In this document: one piece after another, positions 1 to 11,236 of the stretch
Numbering within the stretch: position 1 is the first letter of the stretch
How the letters are laid out: each line of letters begins with the position of its first letter
Source of the DNA: Macrotrachela quadricornifera
Taxonomy: Eukaryota; Rotifera; Eurotatoria; Philodinida; Philodinidae
NCBI GenBank assembly: GCA_022393335.1
Contig: JAJEKB010020704.1
Location: 430,614-494,613, forward strand
Direction of reading: 5' to 3'
DNA: 64,000 nt
Made by a program: the position numbers and the translations under genes
The notes under the pieces: generated by a model
What the model saw: the letters and a program-made list of their open reading frames with translations, nothing else
Told to the model about the DNA's origin: nothing
Database searches by the model: none

Positions 1-164
1 TTTTGCGCTGTACGAATGGAGAATATATCCTTCCCCATCATACTGTATATGTTGCTGGTTACTTCCGGTACTTTATGATCCAAACAAAATTCATGGAACA
101 AAACCACTCGGAGCTCTTTACGAGATATTTTCAATTCTAATTCAAGATCAACGTCCATATTCAT
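1..164 (-). CDS. mariner transposase N-terminus, cut by the window edge
   Basis: An open frame starts at ATG 164-162 on the minus strand and runs off position 1 with no stop. It encodes about 54 residues. The segment RVVLFHEFCLDHKVPEVTSN followed by IYSMMGKDIFSIRTAQ matches the first helix-turn-helix of mariner-family (SETMAR/Mos1-like) transposases, which bind the element's terminal repeats. The catalytic DDE part would lie outside the window. A second Met codon lies two codons inside. Whether the copy is intact cannot be judged. The last 540 bp of the window hold a decayed mariner transposase C-terminus on the same strand, but it is over 60 kb away and is a separate copy. Confidence 0.6.
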   Translation of the reverse strand, partial: MNMDVDLELELKISRKELRVVLFHEFCLDHKVPEVTSNIYSMMGKDIFSIRTAQ

Positions 165-730
165 AATTTTGTTATTGTTCGAAAGAATTTCGTATACCTT
201 TTAAAACGACTTATTCGACTAACGATCAATCAGAGTGACTACGTAATTCAAGTAGAACCTATTTATTTTTGAAGGTTGGCTATGGCATATTGTAGAGAAC
301 ACTTTGCTCTGTCAGCAAATGCAATTGTTTTTTGGTCTTTCTCATGATGAAGAAAAAAAGCTGTACGACAGACACGATAGGTAGGCTTCTTGAAATCTCT
401 GTGTTTGCGTGCTTTCGAAGAAACTTTTGAAAAAAGAACAGCAGTGTAATTAAAAATTGAAAGACCATATACGTAGCTGCTTTATTGATAACATAAAAAT
501 TGGGAGACATCTAAAAGCCTCATAGAATTTAGAGTGAATGCGTTACTAATTAGGGCTTTTAGTTTAATTTACGCTACAATCTTACAAGCATTTAAGCTGA
601 TATATAGAACCTTCTGCTATCTTTTCACGGGTTATCAAATGGCTCAGTTGGCTTTTACTTACATTCTTCTTCTTCTAAAAAGAATGGTAACGCATTTACT
701 TCATCTACACACTTTCATGTTGTAAACCCT
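165..730. other. no gene seen
   Basis: AT-rich sequence between the mariner transposase start and the MITE at 731. The part next to 164 probably holds the 5' untranslated region and terminal repeat of the mariner copy, but I could not place its end. Short frames here show no family resemblance. Confidence 0.4.
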
Positions 731-1544
731 ATATATGAGTGAATTGCAACTTTTTGGTAAAATTGAAATTTTGTTGTATTTTCTTAATAACTCCTCTTCT
801 CGTTGATCGATCTGGTCGATTTTTTATGTGTTATTAGTCTCTAATTGCCCCATTGCCACAGCAAAATTCAGCGTTGTAGCTTCTACTGGTGCAGACTTAT
901 AGGTCTGACACTGAAAAAATCGAACTTTATAGTGAGAGGTGATAAGAAGGAAAAAACTTTCTAACTATCAAACAAAAGAGAAAAGTAGTGATTAATAGTC
1001 TGTTTAATACAGCTTGAAACGCTCTATCGATTGATATATTTTTGTTTTTATTCCTCCTTTTTTTCTGAATATTTCTAGTCAAAGTATTCAAATTGATAGA
1101 AAAAAATTTTCTGAACATCTTTTCTTTTCGCGAACAAAAGGCAATCCTTTTCTAAAAATTTGAGTTTTACTCACTTTGTAGAAGGACCTTTTGCAAATTT
1201 CATCGCTGATAACTCTTGAACAACTCATCTATTTTTGCTCAAAATTTTACAGCTGATATAGTTCTTGGAGTTGTGTAATTGGTAAAAAACTCAGCCTTCT
1301 ATCGCTTATCGTTCTCGAGATATTTATCTTATGTAAAAGGACCTTTTTGAATGATATAGCAATTTTTACGGTACATTTTCATTGAAAATGTCGTATCTCA
1401 GTTAATACGTGGTAAAAAGTTGGGAAACTTCTGCTGAATAGCGTACGCATTGAATATAATAAAATACGCTGCTCAGAAATTGTTTAGGTCTACTTTCAAC
1501 TTTTTGCGCCAATTTTACCAAAAAACTGCAATTCACTCATATGT
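731..1544. mobile_element. MITE-like element with about 35-bp inverted ends
   Basis: The left end (from about 735, ATGAGTGAATTGCAACTTTT) is repeated in inverted form at the right end (about 1506-1540); the arms match over about 35 bp through GGTAAAATTG. The interior of about 0.75 kb has no coding potential that I recognise. The flanks are TA-rich (TATATATGAG on the left, CATATGAG inverted on the right), so a TA target duplication is possible but not provable. It is a nonautonomous DNA transposon of unassigned superfamily. Confidence 0.6.
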
Positions 1545-2711
1545 ATGTTTGAAGAGATCGACTGCTTTAATAGCAAATGACTTTCAATAAAATTTATTAC
1601 TGGTATTGTATTATAGAGATACCAACAAGCCATGCTTTCGCTTGAATTGGTGTATGATTGTTTTAGGTTAAACCAGATTTGGCAGATAAACCTACGATTG
1701 AAACTTAGGAGCCTATCACTTCATACCTGATCAGTTGATATATTGACTAAGCATAAGTGAAAATTACATCTTATACCTTCATTGTATATTGCATAGAAAT
1801 CTCGAGTAGCTATTTGATTTTTATTTCGCTAAGATGGCAAAATGAAGATAAAACAAAAGTCATTTGTCTATTGTAGCATGCCATTAAATTTTGATAAATC
1901 AATATTTCTTCTAGTACAATTTTTCGATAATATGTTGTCAAAGAAATAGGGATATTTGTAGATCCTCGATTGTTTTAAAAACCCTGAAGAAATAGATACA
2001 AAAACTTAAAAATTCTAATTTCTAGACGAAAATATGCTATTCAATATCGATTACAAGATGATTTAACAAAATGACGAAGAAGTGCTTGTGATGTACTAAT
2101 ATTATGAAAGAACAAACATTAGCTCTACGATACTATTTCATATCCTTTTTTTGTTGTGAAATCTTAAATAATTTCGCAACCAACTTGGAAGGAACCTATT
2201 TTAACACGTCTGGGCTGTGATCGAAAACTACAGGTCTACCAGAGAAAAAAATTAGAGCACAAAAAGTGAGTGCGTTACCTTAGTATTTTGACTACAGGTC
2301 GGAAGCCGCACAATATTTTAAAACGAGTGCTTTGCCATTAGATAATCCTAAGTTTTCGGTACAAATTGTTTATGAATCGTTTCTCTTAATAACTGAACCA
2401 TTCGCAGGAATCTTAACATCTCTGGCACCACTAAGAGAGGGAAGGGTATTTTATGTAAACATGTTAATATCCTGTATTTTTCTTATAAAATTTGAACCAT
2501 ACGGCCAATCGAGGTAAAATTTACAGGGATTGTACAGTTTTTTCAAGATGCATATATATGCCAAATTTCAAGGGTTTTCCGCTTTTTCGTTTGGAAAAAG
2601 ATCAAACTGGAAGTTGACAAATGTGAGTGCATTACCTACGGACAGGTTGAAAACTGAATTTCGAGATATTCTCTACCCATGTTCGATACGGGATATCTTT
2701 GATGAACGACA
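1545..2711. other. no gene seen
   Basis: AT-rich stretch. A phrase close to GTGAGTGCGTTACCT occurs twice (about 2268 and 2622), about 350 bp apart, which suggests an old local duplication. The part next to 2712 lies downstream of the truncated ART-type gene and does not clearly continue it in any frame. Confidence 0.35.
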
Positions 2712-3290
2712 TCATGAACGATATACACCTTCAATTTTGGACCATTCTTTCGCCCAAACTTTATGCTGCTCTGTGTTAAAACAGAAAACAAAGATGGTGT
2801 CTATTTGAGCCATACTGTGTATGCGAGGTATTGTTTTTTCGCCGAGTGATCCGGAAATAATCAAAAAAACTTTTTGATTTTCAATGCTCTCTAGATGCTT
2901 GATACACTGAACAGGGTTAGCAAATTGTTGTACATCAACGACGATCTTTCGTAATTCCTCACGTGAACGTTGAAAATCTTCATTGTTTTCATTGACCTTG
3001 GCATCAAGCCATACTAGGACGAAATTCTGCACAACGCGTCTATGTCCTGATCTGAAGGTTGATAAAGCAGTTGCATGAGCATTGGTAGTTATTGTGTGCC
3101 AGCTTTCTTTAGATGTTAATAATGTTCCCTTGCTACTTAATTCGTAATATTTCTTTTCCGTTTCACAACCTGAATATGTGTTACTACTGGACCCACCATA
3201 ACTAACACTATTTACTGCATGCAGCATCTTCTGAGTGCTATAACCATTGTAATTATTGTAGACATCTACGTATGCTTGATTGTTTTGCAT
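2712..3290 (-). CDS. N-terminal domain of a rotifer ADP-ribosyltransferase-type protein, truncated
   Basis: One open frame of 192 residues from ATG 3290. Residues 1-80 are Asn/Ser/Tyr-rich and variable. Residues about 86-190 form a compact alpha/beta domain with NFVLVWLDAKVNENNEDF, CIKHLESIENQKVFLIISGS and IDTIFVFC followed by HKVWAKEW and EGVY. I recognise this as the domain that, in many bdelloid proteins, precedes an arginine ADP-ribosyltransferase module, often with TPR repeats. Here the frame stops right after EGVYRS and no ART motif follows in any minus frame of the next 400 bp. A splice donor inside GTATATCG is possible. So this is a short solo version, a gene with a distant second exon, or a pseudogene. 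The family assignment is from memory of sequence style, and no catalytic residues are present. Confidence 0.6.
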   Translation of the reverse strand: MQNNQAYVDVYNNYNGYSTQKMLHAVNSVSYGGSSSNTYSGCETEKKYYELSSKGTLLTSKESWHTITTNAHATALSTFRSGHRRVVQNFVLVWLDAKVNENNEDFQRSREELRKIVVDVQQFANPVQCIKHLESIENQKVFLIISGSLGEKTIPRIHSMAQIDTIFVFCFNTEQHKVWAKEWSKIEGVYRS

Positions 3291-4261
3291 TTTAACTGTA
3301 TATGAGAGTTTTAATTACTATAAGAAAAAACCAATAATACGCTTTATACTTTCAAGACTTCTTGTATAATAGGATTCTAGATTAAGAAAATAGTTACGAA
3401 TATGATCATACGTCCCTTCTTATGTCGAACTATGAGATTTACAACTTCTATTGTTTTAGTTCTCGATAAAGTCTAAAAGTATATGAAATTTCTATCAGTT
3501 TAATGCAGTTTAAAGTAAATACTATTTCACTCAACATCTATTTTGAAGCATTTCAATGATTTACAGCTGCTCACTTTCATTGACTCTCGAGTTTTGATTT
3601 TTATTTTATCATTAGCGTTCCTGTGTATGTAGAAAACCAAAAACACTTACTTGTTATGTGATGCTAAAGGCCGAAAAAGTTTTGTTTTGTATGGTTGCAA
3701 TGACTAGTATATGGCATATATATCGATGATACTATCGTCTGGTTTTTTTATCACTTCCTATGTTTATTTGAATCAATGAACCATTACAATGTGAATATAC
3801 ATACAGTATTTCTTAACAGTACGATCGTTATCACTAATATTTTTCTGTTTTTTTGATTTTTGAATATAGTCTACACTGATGTACATATTGGACGAAGTTA
3901 TTTAATTTTTTCTCCCTTAATTATACCTGCTTGAATCAATGTACCTTTACATTTTGAATATACATACAATATTTTTTAATCAATACGCTCCTTATTGCCG
4001 TGTTTTTCTCCTTTTCTCTTCTTTGTATGTATATACTAGTAATATCAGCTTGTGTACATGTTTGGTCACACTACTTAGTTTTTTTGCCACTTGTATATAC
4101 TTGTATGAATCAGCGGACCGTTACATATCTATGAAACACACCGTGTATTTTTCATTTATATCGTCTTGATTGCTTCTCTTGTGTTTTTGTAAATGTTTTG
4201 TATGGTTATCATCAAAAACATGTTAGTCAAGTCATTTTGAGGGTGAGTGAAGCTGTCAGGA
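3291..4261. other. no gene seen
   Basis: AT-rich intergenic sequence between the ART-type gene and the Tc1/mariner element. A phrase like ATGAACCATTACAATGTGAATATACATACA recurs in diverged form about 160 bp later (around 3776 and 3936), suggesting an old tandem duplication of about 160 bp. No coding frame with family resemblance. Confidence 0.35.
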
Positions 4262-6177
4262 CATATAAAGAGTGTTTCATAAGTAACGGTCCCATATTTA
4301 TTTCTGATCTATCTCTGCTGTATTTAAAGAGAGGCAGATACCGATCATATATTTTTGAAGAGCAGCTTCTAAGCTATCATTCAGGAAGAATTGCAATGGA
4401 TTTGTATTAGTCTTAAGAAAAGACTGTTACGATGAAGTTTTTGAAAAAAATCGATCAAATTTCAAATTTTATGTTTTTAGATTATAAACTTATTTTAAAA
4501 ATAAAAAAAAAACGACATGTTCATCTAGTTTAACATTAACATCAGTAGTAATGATAAGAAAAATAACCAGACGATGGGAAAAAAGCAATAATTCTCTTTT
4601 CGAATTCTTCTACCTTGATATTTTATTATTGGTTATAATCTCTTCGGGATACTTAACATCATTTCAACACACAAGTTAATATCGAAATTTTTACATATTT
4701 TGTTTATTTCATTTATTTCATTTTTCACCTGATTTAAATCTTGATAATCTTTTTTCATTAATTCTGTTTGAATAATAGACCAGATGTTTTCAATGGGCCA
4801 TACATCATCTACCTTCGAAGCTTGATCTTCAGGCATGATACGTGACGGCATATTTTCTTCAATAAAATCTAATGTAATTTTTGCACGATGAATTGAACCA
4901 TAATCGTCATACCTTTCTTCCAATAAATCAATATATCTTTGAGTAGTCATGGTTTTCTTTTCACCACGACACCATTCATACCCATCCAAAAATTCGTCAA
5001 TAAAGATCGCATCATTTTTAGGTATAAGTCCACACCAGCTAATTGCACCCCATATCATAAAATCTCGAAAAAATGTTGCTTTTGGTGCTTCTAATAATTC
5101 ACGTGGTATTTATTCATGAATACAACCCATAAACTACATTGTTCTTTATATTATTCGATGTTTGTAAACCAATCTTAGCCGAATAATCAGAATTAATGAC
5201 TAAATGCCACGAAAATTTCTGTTTCTTCTTTTCGTCCATATTTGTTCAGTAATGTTTTGGCACTTTCAACTAGACCTTTCATATGATCATCCGTCATTTT
5301 AGATGTTTTAAATTTATGGAATGATTTAATATGTAAATCTTTTTTTTATCGCACGATGAACACTTGCTAAAGATATTCCTAAATGGAAAGCCGTTGATCG
5401 TTGACTAGGATTACGTTTTTGATGTATTTAATACTACGTTTCGATAATGATAATAATTCATTGTATGATATTCCATCAGGTTGATAATCTTGCCAAAGTT
5501 TTCTCGGAATTTTACGATATCCCCAATGTTTCTTTTCATGCCAAGCCAAGATCAATGATCATAAGACTAATTTGTCTTTTTACCTTTAATAACAATATTT
5601 TGAAAAATGGAAGACATTTTAACCAAAGTTTGTATCGAAAATATGGAACTTTGTCAATGACTATAGATGTCAGCTTTCAGTCATTCTGTTATTTCGGTAT
5701 TGAATCATGTAAGAAAAAACATTAACATTCGTTTCTTTGATGTCAAAGAATTTCAATATTAACTTGTGTGCTGAAATGATGTTAAGTATCCCGAAGAGAT
5801 TATAACCAATAATAAAATATCAAGGTAGAAGAATTCGAAAAGAGAGTTATTGCTTTTTTTCCCATCGTCTGGTTATTTTTCTTTTCATTACTACTGATGT
5901 TAATGTTAAACTAGATGAACATGTCGTTTTTTTTTTATTTTTAAAATAAGTTTATAATCTAAAAACATAAAATTTGAAATTTGATCGATTTTTTTCAAAA
6001 ACTTCATCGTAACAGTCTTTTCTTAAGACTAATACAAATCCATTGCAATTCTTCCTGAATGATAGCTTAGAAGCTGCTCTTCAGAAATATACGATCGGTA
6101 TCTGCCTCTCTTTAAATACAACAAAGATAGATCAGAAATAAGTATGGAACCGTTACTTATGAAACATCCTTTATATG
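4262..6177. mobile_element. Tc1/mariner transposon with very long inverted repeats
   Basis: The two ends are inverted copies of each other over about 427 bp: left arm about 4262-4688, right arm about 5750-6177. They differ by scattered substitutions and short indels. The outermost bases read CATATAAAG then GTGTTTCATAAGTAACGG on both sides, with TA-rich flanks fitting TA target duplication. Between the arms, on the minus strand, lies a decayed DDE transposase whose last codons are inside the left arm. The right arm therefore carries an inverted copy of the transposase 3' end. Classical Tc1/mariner repeats are usually 20-30 bp or about 200 bp, so arms this long are notable. Confidence 0.8.
4633..5530 (-). 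pseudogene. decayed Tc1/mariner transposase
   Basis: The last 141 residues are open (4633-5058) and hold the DDE_3-type core: MIWGAISWCGLIPKNDAIFI, then a decayed DxAPxH region, and VWPIENIWSIIQTELMKKD, which matches the usual PxLNPIENLW block. Upstream on the minus strand the reading continues with frameshifts and stops: a stretch resembling the transposase middle part (MKGLVESAKTLLNKYG then EIFVAFS) near 5200-5290 and an HTH-like start (SLSKRSIKYIKNV) near 5420-5460. The catalytic aspartates are not all preserved. It belongs to the element at 4262-6177 and cannot make an active protein. Confidence 0.75.
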
Positions 6178-6238
6178 CATGTATAGGCAACTATAAACAA
6201 TTAACACCTACATCTGCCTATTGATCTTCAAGAAGAGT

Positions 6239-6933
6239 TTAACACATTGGACACGATGGGGCCCACCGGTGGGCCCCACCATATTTTAGCAAGAAAGTTC
6301 ATAGAAGAACGCTTTTTCCTCTTTTATTCTTATGCGGGAGGTTATAAATAATGGACGATCTTGTTCCCTTCGCTATTTCTAAAACCATTTATTACATAGC
6401 ATAATGCTTCTCGTTAAAACCATCAAGACAAAAAACATTCCACAATCAGGACAAAAAGTTTTTATGCCAGACGGGTGACTCTATGTCGTCATCAGTCATT
6501 TCTTCGTCGGAACTTCTAAATTCAAGATGCATTCTATCAAAATCATCATCCAAACAGTTCACTTCACTTAGTGAGCTAACGCTTTCTTCTGTATCGGTTT
6601 CTTTAAACGACATGTGCAATATTCCACAATTTCGATCGGCTTTATATACAAAACGACAGAGAGACAAGAATAAGGGAGAAAAACCCAGAAATTTCCTCCT
6701 TTTTCTCGCACGTGCTATATATAATACGAAAAGGAACGAAAAATTAATTCGGGAAATTCCCAGTTGCTCGCAAAAAGTGATTCATTACGTGGTGATACAA
6801 AGAAGAGAACGATAAATAATCTGTAGAAGATAGTGAAGAGGTCATTAAGTGCATTTATAGAAGTTAACTGCCCATGAAAATGAACACTTCGCAAAAATTT
6901 TCTAAAAAAACTGAATCGTGCCCAATGTGTTAA
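6239..6933. mobile_element. piggyBac-like element with transposase N-terminal remnant
   Basis: TTAA (6239-6242) is followed by CACATTGGACACGAT; at the other side the inverted CACATTGGGCACGAT abuts TTAA (6930-6933). The TTAA duplication plus 15-nt terminal repeat is the piggyBac signature. Immediately inside the left terminal repeat lies a perfect 20-bp palindrome, GGGGCCCACCGGTGGGCCCC. The minus strand 6446-6667 keeps an acidic frame (EVNCLDDDFDRM, then SSDEEMTDDDIESP) like the N-terminus of piggyBac transposases. The opposite strand is similar to the matching part of the element at 41094-42247. The rest of the transposase is missing, so it is nonautonomous. The palindrome lies at the 3' end relative to the transposase remnant. 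Confidence 0.8.
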
Positions 6934-7031
6934 AGATTTACAATATATATTTCTGAAATTTCATATAATTTATTATTTTTCAAATACGAAAATAGAATGA
7001 ATCATTAATGAGTAGATTTAATTGTCTTCAA

Positions 7032-8762
7032 TTATTGAGATATACAACAATCACATGTGTCCAATAAAATACCGACACTAGAAGATATAGCATTAATGAT
7101 AACAATATCCAATTTATCATCATTATTGAAATCTCCTGAAGCAATTGCATTTGGAATACTACTAATTCCAGTTGAAAAAGTAATTTGTGTTAAAAAAGTT
7201 TCCATTACCAATACCAAGTAATATACCTACGTTATGCGCATCACTATTGCTTACAGCAAGATCTTGTTCACCATCATTATTTAAGTCACCAACAGCAATC
7301 GAGAATAGACCACTATAAGTGCCAGTCGACAATTGAATTTGTTCTTTCAAAGTTCCATTACCATTTCCAAACATTATACCTATATTAGATTTATCTGTAT
7401 TCGCAATAGCAACATCCAATTGATTATCATTATTAAAATCATTCACAGCAATTGAGTTAGAAGAACTATGAAGTCCAGTAGAATATATGATTGGTGTAGC
7501 AAAATCTTCATTGTTAATATTAAGTAGAATACCCACAGAGTTACCAGTAATAGCAATGAGATCTAATCGGCCATCATTATTGAAATCACCGGTAGCTACG
7601 TTTGACCAATAACCTGTAGTGTCTAAAGGAAATGTAGTTGAAACTTGAAATGTTCTGCCATTACTGCCAAGAAATACAAGTATATTACCAGGAACTTTAT
7701 TAACAACAGCCAAATCTAAATAATTATCACCATTAAAATCACCGATAGTAATTGACGATGGTACACTGAACAATCCAGTGGAGAATACTACTGCTGTTTG
7801 AAAAGTTCCATCACCATTGCCATACAATATACTTACGTCCTGAGATACTAAACTTGAGACAGCAATATCTGGGTAACCATCGAGATCAAAATCAGCAGCA
7901 ACAACTGATATTGAATAATTTCCATTAGTCAAATGAGCTGTTCGTCCTTTAAAAGTTCTGTTACCATTTCCAAGAAATACACTAACATACGTTTGATTGA
8001 CAGCAACAGCAACAATATCTAGATGGCTATCATTGTTAAAATCATTAACAGCAATAGATTGTGAATAACCATAACCATCAGGAGCATACGAAACTATTGG
8101 GTGAAATGTTAATTGACAAGTGAATGCTTAAAAAAACAAAATGAAAAAATTTTAAGGATGTGATGAGTGTGAGTATGGAGTTTGAAACATCATAGATAAA
8201 ATAAATTTTACAGTTCTAACATACAAACCTGTTGAAGTAGAAACAGTCGTCGTTGATATAACTGTAGTAATTGTTGATGTTATCGTCGCACTCATTGACA
8301 GAACTAATGGAAAAAAGAAAAATCATAAGAAAAGAATGTCAGAATGCAAGTAGTCATCTGCAATGATATTAGTTACAATGAAGAAAGGCGTGCTATCAGT
8401 CAAAGAGATTGAACATATTCGAATCAAATATAAACTCTCACTGTTAAACTAACAATTTTATAAGACTACATGCTCTTAGAATACTTAGAACAAATTATTT
8501 AATGAATTAAACAACGTTTTCTCCACTATTATACGGACAACACTCTATTTTGTTAGAGATTTTAGAAACATTCTCAGGATATTTCTTATATTTTCATTTC
8601 AATTGATTAAATAATAAAATATATGTCATACCTGCTAATAAAGCATTATCGTTTATTTCTCGATTAGAATAAAGTGATGCAATAATCATAGCCACAATCA
8701 TCAGTATGATAAGAATAAGACCAAAGATAAAACAACGTATTAATTCTGAGAATAATTTAGTC
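7032..8762 (-). CDS. FG-GAP/VCBS seven-bladed propeller membrane protein
   Basis: Three exons are readable on the minus strand: 8762-8632, 8303-8229 and 8126-7032, joined by GT-AG introns of 328 and 102 bp, all phase 1. Exon one encodes a transmembrane helix (FIFGLILIILMIVAMIIASL), exon two a Ser/Thr-rich stalk, and exon three seven FG-GAP repeats. Each repeat has a calcium-loop motif of the type DFNNDGRLDL: DFNNDSHLDI, DFDLDGYPDI, DFNGDNYLDL, DFNNDGRLDL, DFNNDNQLDV, DLNNDGEQDL, DFNNDDKLDI. Seven repeats fit a complete integrin-alpha-type beta-propeller, probably outside the cell. Two oddities: an extra base in the A6 run 7192-7197 shifts the frame before the last repeat, and no start codon precedes the membrane exon (an in-frame TAA lies just upstream). 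The frameshift may be an error or real; the first exon is missing or unrecognised. Confidence 0.75.
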
Positions 8763-8800
8763 CTAATAGAAATAAAAATAAATTATGATTAAAATTAAAA

Positions 8801-10650
8801 CTAATATGGCTTATACTGAGATATTGAATCTACACCTGTATTGTGAACATTTATGGACGGTATTATTGTATTAGCCATATTTATAGTATCCATTTCGACA
8901 TTTGATATAGGTTCAATAATATACTTTCGTCTCTTCCAATACTGATAAATTTTAGTTATAAGATAGACAATATATGGACAAATCCACTTGAGAACAAAAG
9001 TAAGACCACCATAAAGATTAATTAAAATAGTTATTGTATAAAGTAAATTGAACCGTTCAACATAAGTATATGAACATAATATAGGTAAACATAGATGAAA
9101 ATATGCTGAATAATCAATTGTTATTATCCAATTTTCGATGAAAATTTCTTTAACAAGATTAATAACAGTAGTATTCATTGGATATCGACTGATATCTGAA
9201 GAATATGATAAAGGAATATCATTCATATAACTATTAATGTTAATATTATTTGTAAATTGTTCAATGAGATTAATACATGATAAATTATAAAAACATTCAA
9301 ATGTTGAAAGAAAAAATGATTCAGTTGGTGTACAACCCATTCTTAAACCCATAACTAATGAATTTTCAGTTAAATTTGATTCAATAAAACTTGCTTGAGT
9401 TGTGCAATTTGAAGTCAATCCACATGAACATTCATTATCATAAATTAAGGATTGAGTGATCGCAGTAAAGTCACTAAAATTATTGTTTCCGGGAGCTATA
9501 TACTGAAAATTTGTCCCATAAGCTGTTATGATGGCATTGCCATGATTCACAGCTCGAGTTAAAAAGAGAAGACGATTGAATTTTATTGGAGTATTTAATT
9601 TATTATATTCAATAAGTGAATTAATTTGTGTATGAAAAATTATTGGTGGAAGAAGTTGAGCAGTAACAAAGAGTGATGAAAGAAATTGATCAACAGAATC
9701 TTTCACTGATTGTATAGAATAAGTACATAAACCAGAAAGAAATTGTAGATGAGATGATAAAAAACGACGATAATCTTTAATTTCATAAATAGAAAGATCA
9801 GGATATAAATTTTTTGTCATATTTATTCTCCAATCAACTGTAACAAATGGACTTGAACAAATCTAAAATCAATTGAAAGATAAAAAACATTTTTTATAAG
9901 TTTTTAAATGAGATAAACTCGGGTCGATCATTCCGACCGTCGGAAACGGCGTATTATGGCACTAATTCTCATCGTATTTCGTCCTATTTTCACTGTTTTA
10001 CGAGCTCACGTGAAACGGTCCGTAGCGATCAGAGACGTGCACCGCCCGCACGGCCGTCACATAAAATTTGATTTTTCTTTAAAATAATTTTTGGAGTTTT
10101 TTTGGTCTAGCGCTGCCGCGTGGGCGGTGCACGTCTCTGATAACGATGTCGTTTTTCGCCGTTTTGCACTGTTTAAGGCTGTTTACAACGCCGTTTTCTT
10201 TCACACGGGAATAGATGAATTTTCATTTCTACTTACTTGATGAAATACAGGTACAATATATATAAATTGTTTATATCTTGATGAAATTGATGAACAAGGA
10301 CATTGAAGTGTGCCACTATACTTAACTATAAGATCATTGTAGGTAGTGAGAGACGGATTATGAATTATATTTGTTAAAATTTCCTCGCGAATTGCAGTAT
10401 ATAAACCGAGAATAGTAAAACTAATTATTAGAAGAATAATGTATAGACGAGTAGACCATTGACCAAGAATCTTCGCTTTCATACGATCGATATTACTTCC
10501 AAAAGTTCGTATTGGAAATATATTTAGATTAATTAATATTGTATACAAGAGTGCCAAGAAATTGCGTAATATTGTTTTGATTTTATCAACTAATTTTCTA
10601 TTATCTATATAGAAAAACAATAATATATATTCAATTTTTAATCTATTCAA
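8801..10650 (-). CDS. two-transmembrane cysteine-rich protein, tandem copy 1
   Basis: Two exons, 10650-10237 and 9862-8801, joined in phase 0 (CAA|GTAAGT ... TTTTAG|ATT), give about 491 residues. Layout: cytoplasmic N-terminus with LINLNIFP, TM1 (TRLYIILLIISFTILGLY, about residues 68-85), a roughly 350-residue extracellular region beginning TLQCPCSSI, then FHQICSS, and C-terminal ECSCG, CTP, ECFYN and CLPILCSYTY, followed by TM2 (LLYTITILINLYGGLTFVLK) and a basic tail. Several N-glycosylation motifs are present. I recognise the CPC..FHQVCSS pattern as a large uncharacterised bdelloid family; function is unknown. It is the most intact of three tandem copies. The topology (two helices around a cysteine-rich ectodomain) recalls DEG/ENaC channels, but I see no diagnostic channel motif. 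The intron holds a GC-rich MITE. Confidence 0.75.
10028..10141. mobile_element. 114-bp GC-rich MITE in the intron of copy 1
   Basis: The ends are inverted copies: ATCAGAGACGTGCACCGCCC at 10028 and its complement ending at 10141 (GGGCGGTGCACGTCTCTGAT), with about 20 identical bases. It lies in the 374-bp intron (9863-10236), whose GC content is strikingly higher than that of the surroundings. No target duplication is evident. The superfamily is unknown. Confidence 0.7.
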
Positions 10651-10996
10651 ACCAGAAATGTATTAGAATCTTCTAGTATTTCAATACTTTTCTAATATGA
10701 TGTAATAGAAATATCTCAATAATGATATATGACTTATCCTTTTAGTGAATTATTCATCACTGGTTCTACTTGTATTTGGCATGATCCATTTAATAGAGTC
10801 ATGAATGCTCCAGTGATGTATCGAGCTCAATAGATTTCCGTCAAATTTCGAAAAATATCGAAACCGTTTCCTCCAATCGTATCACTCCCTGCTCGATCTT
10901 CCACTAGACCTCACAGAGTGCCATGGAAAGCTTGGTAAAACTAATTGTTACAGGGACTGAATTCATAACGAACAGTCAAATAGATAAACATTCTTC

Positions 10997-11030
<34 letters not shown>

Positions 11031-11236
11031 TAGATACATCCTATTACGCGATGTTCAACATTGTAGAATAGGATGACTGTTCACTTTATATATTCTCAAA
11101 TAGATCAATAACTTGTTAGAATAATAGAAGAAGAATAAATCATTGTTCTACTTAATCTCAATATTTTTGTTAGACAATATTTTGTTTTAAAACAAAATTT
11201 CTTATAAAATCACTCATTAATATCTTGAAAAAGCTT
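10651..11236. repeat. intergenic with (TA)n microsatellite at about 10998-11036
   Basis: This spacer between copy 1 and copy 2 should contain the promoter of copy 1, but no clear core motif stands out. It holds a TA dinucleotide run of about 28 bp that turns into GATAGATA, a typical slippage tract. Confidence 0.6.

Noticed and set aside
2332..2808. Two plus-strand frames of 61 and 92 residues
   Set aside because: They are shadows opposite the ART-type gene and its flank, with no family resemblance.
10998..11036. TA repeat as a promoter TATA element of copy 1
   Set aside because: It is a long slippage tract, over 340 bp from the start codon.
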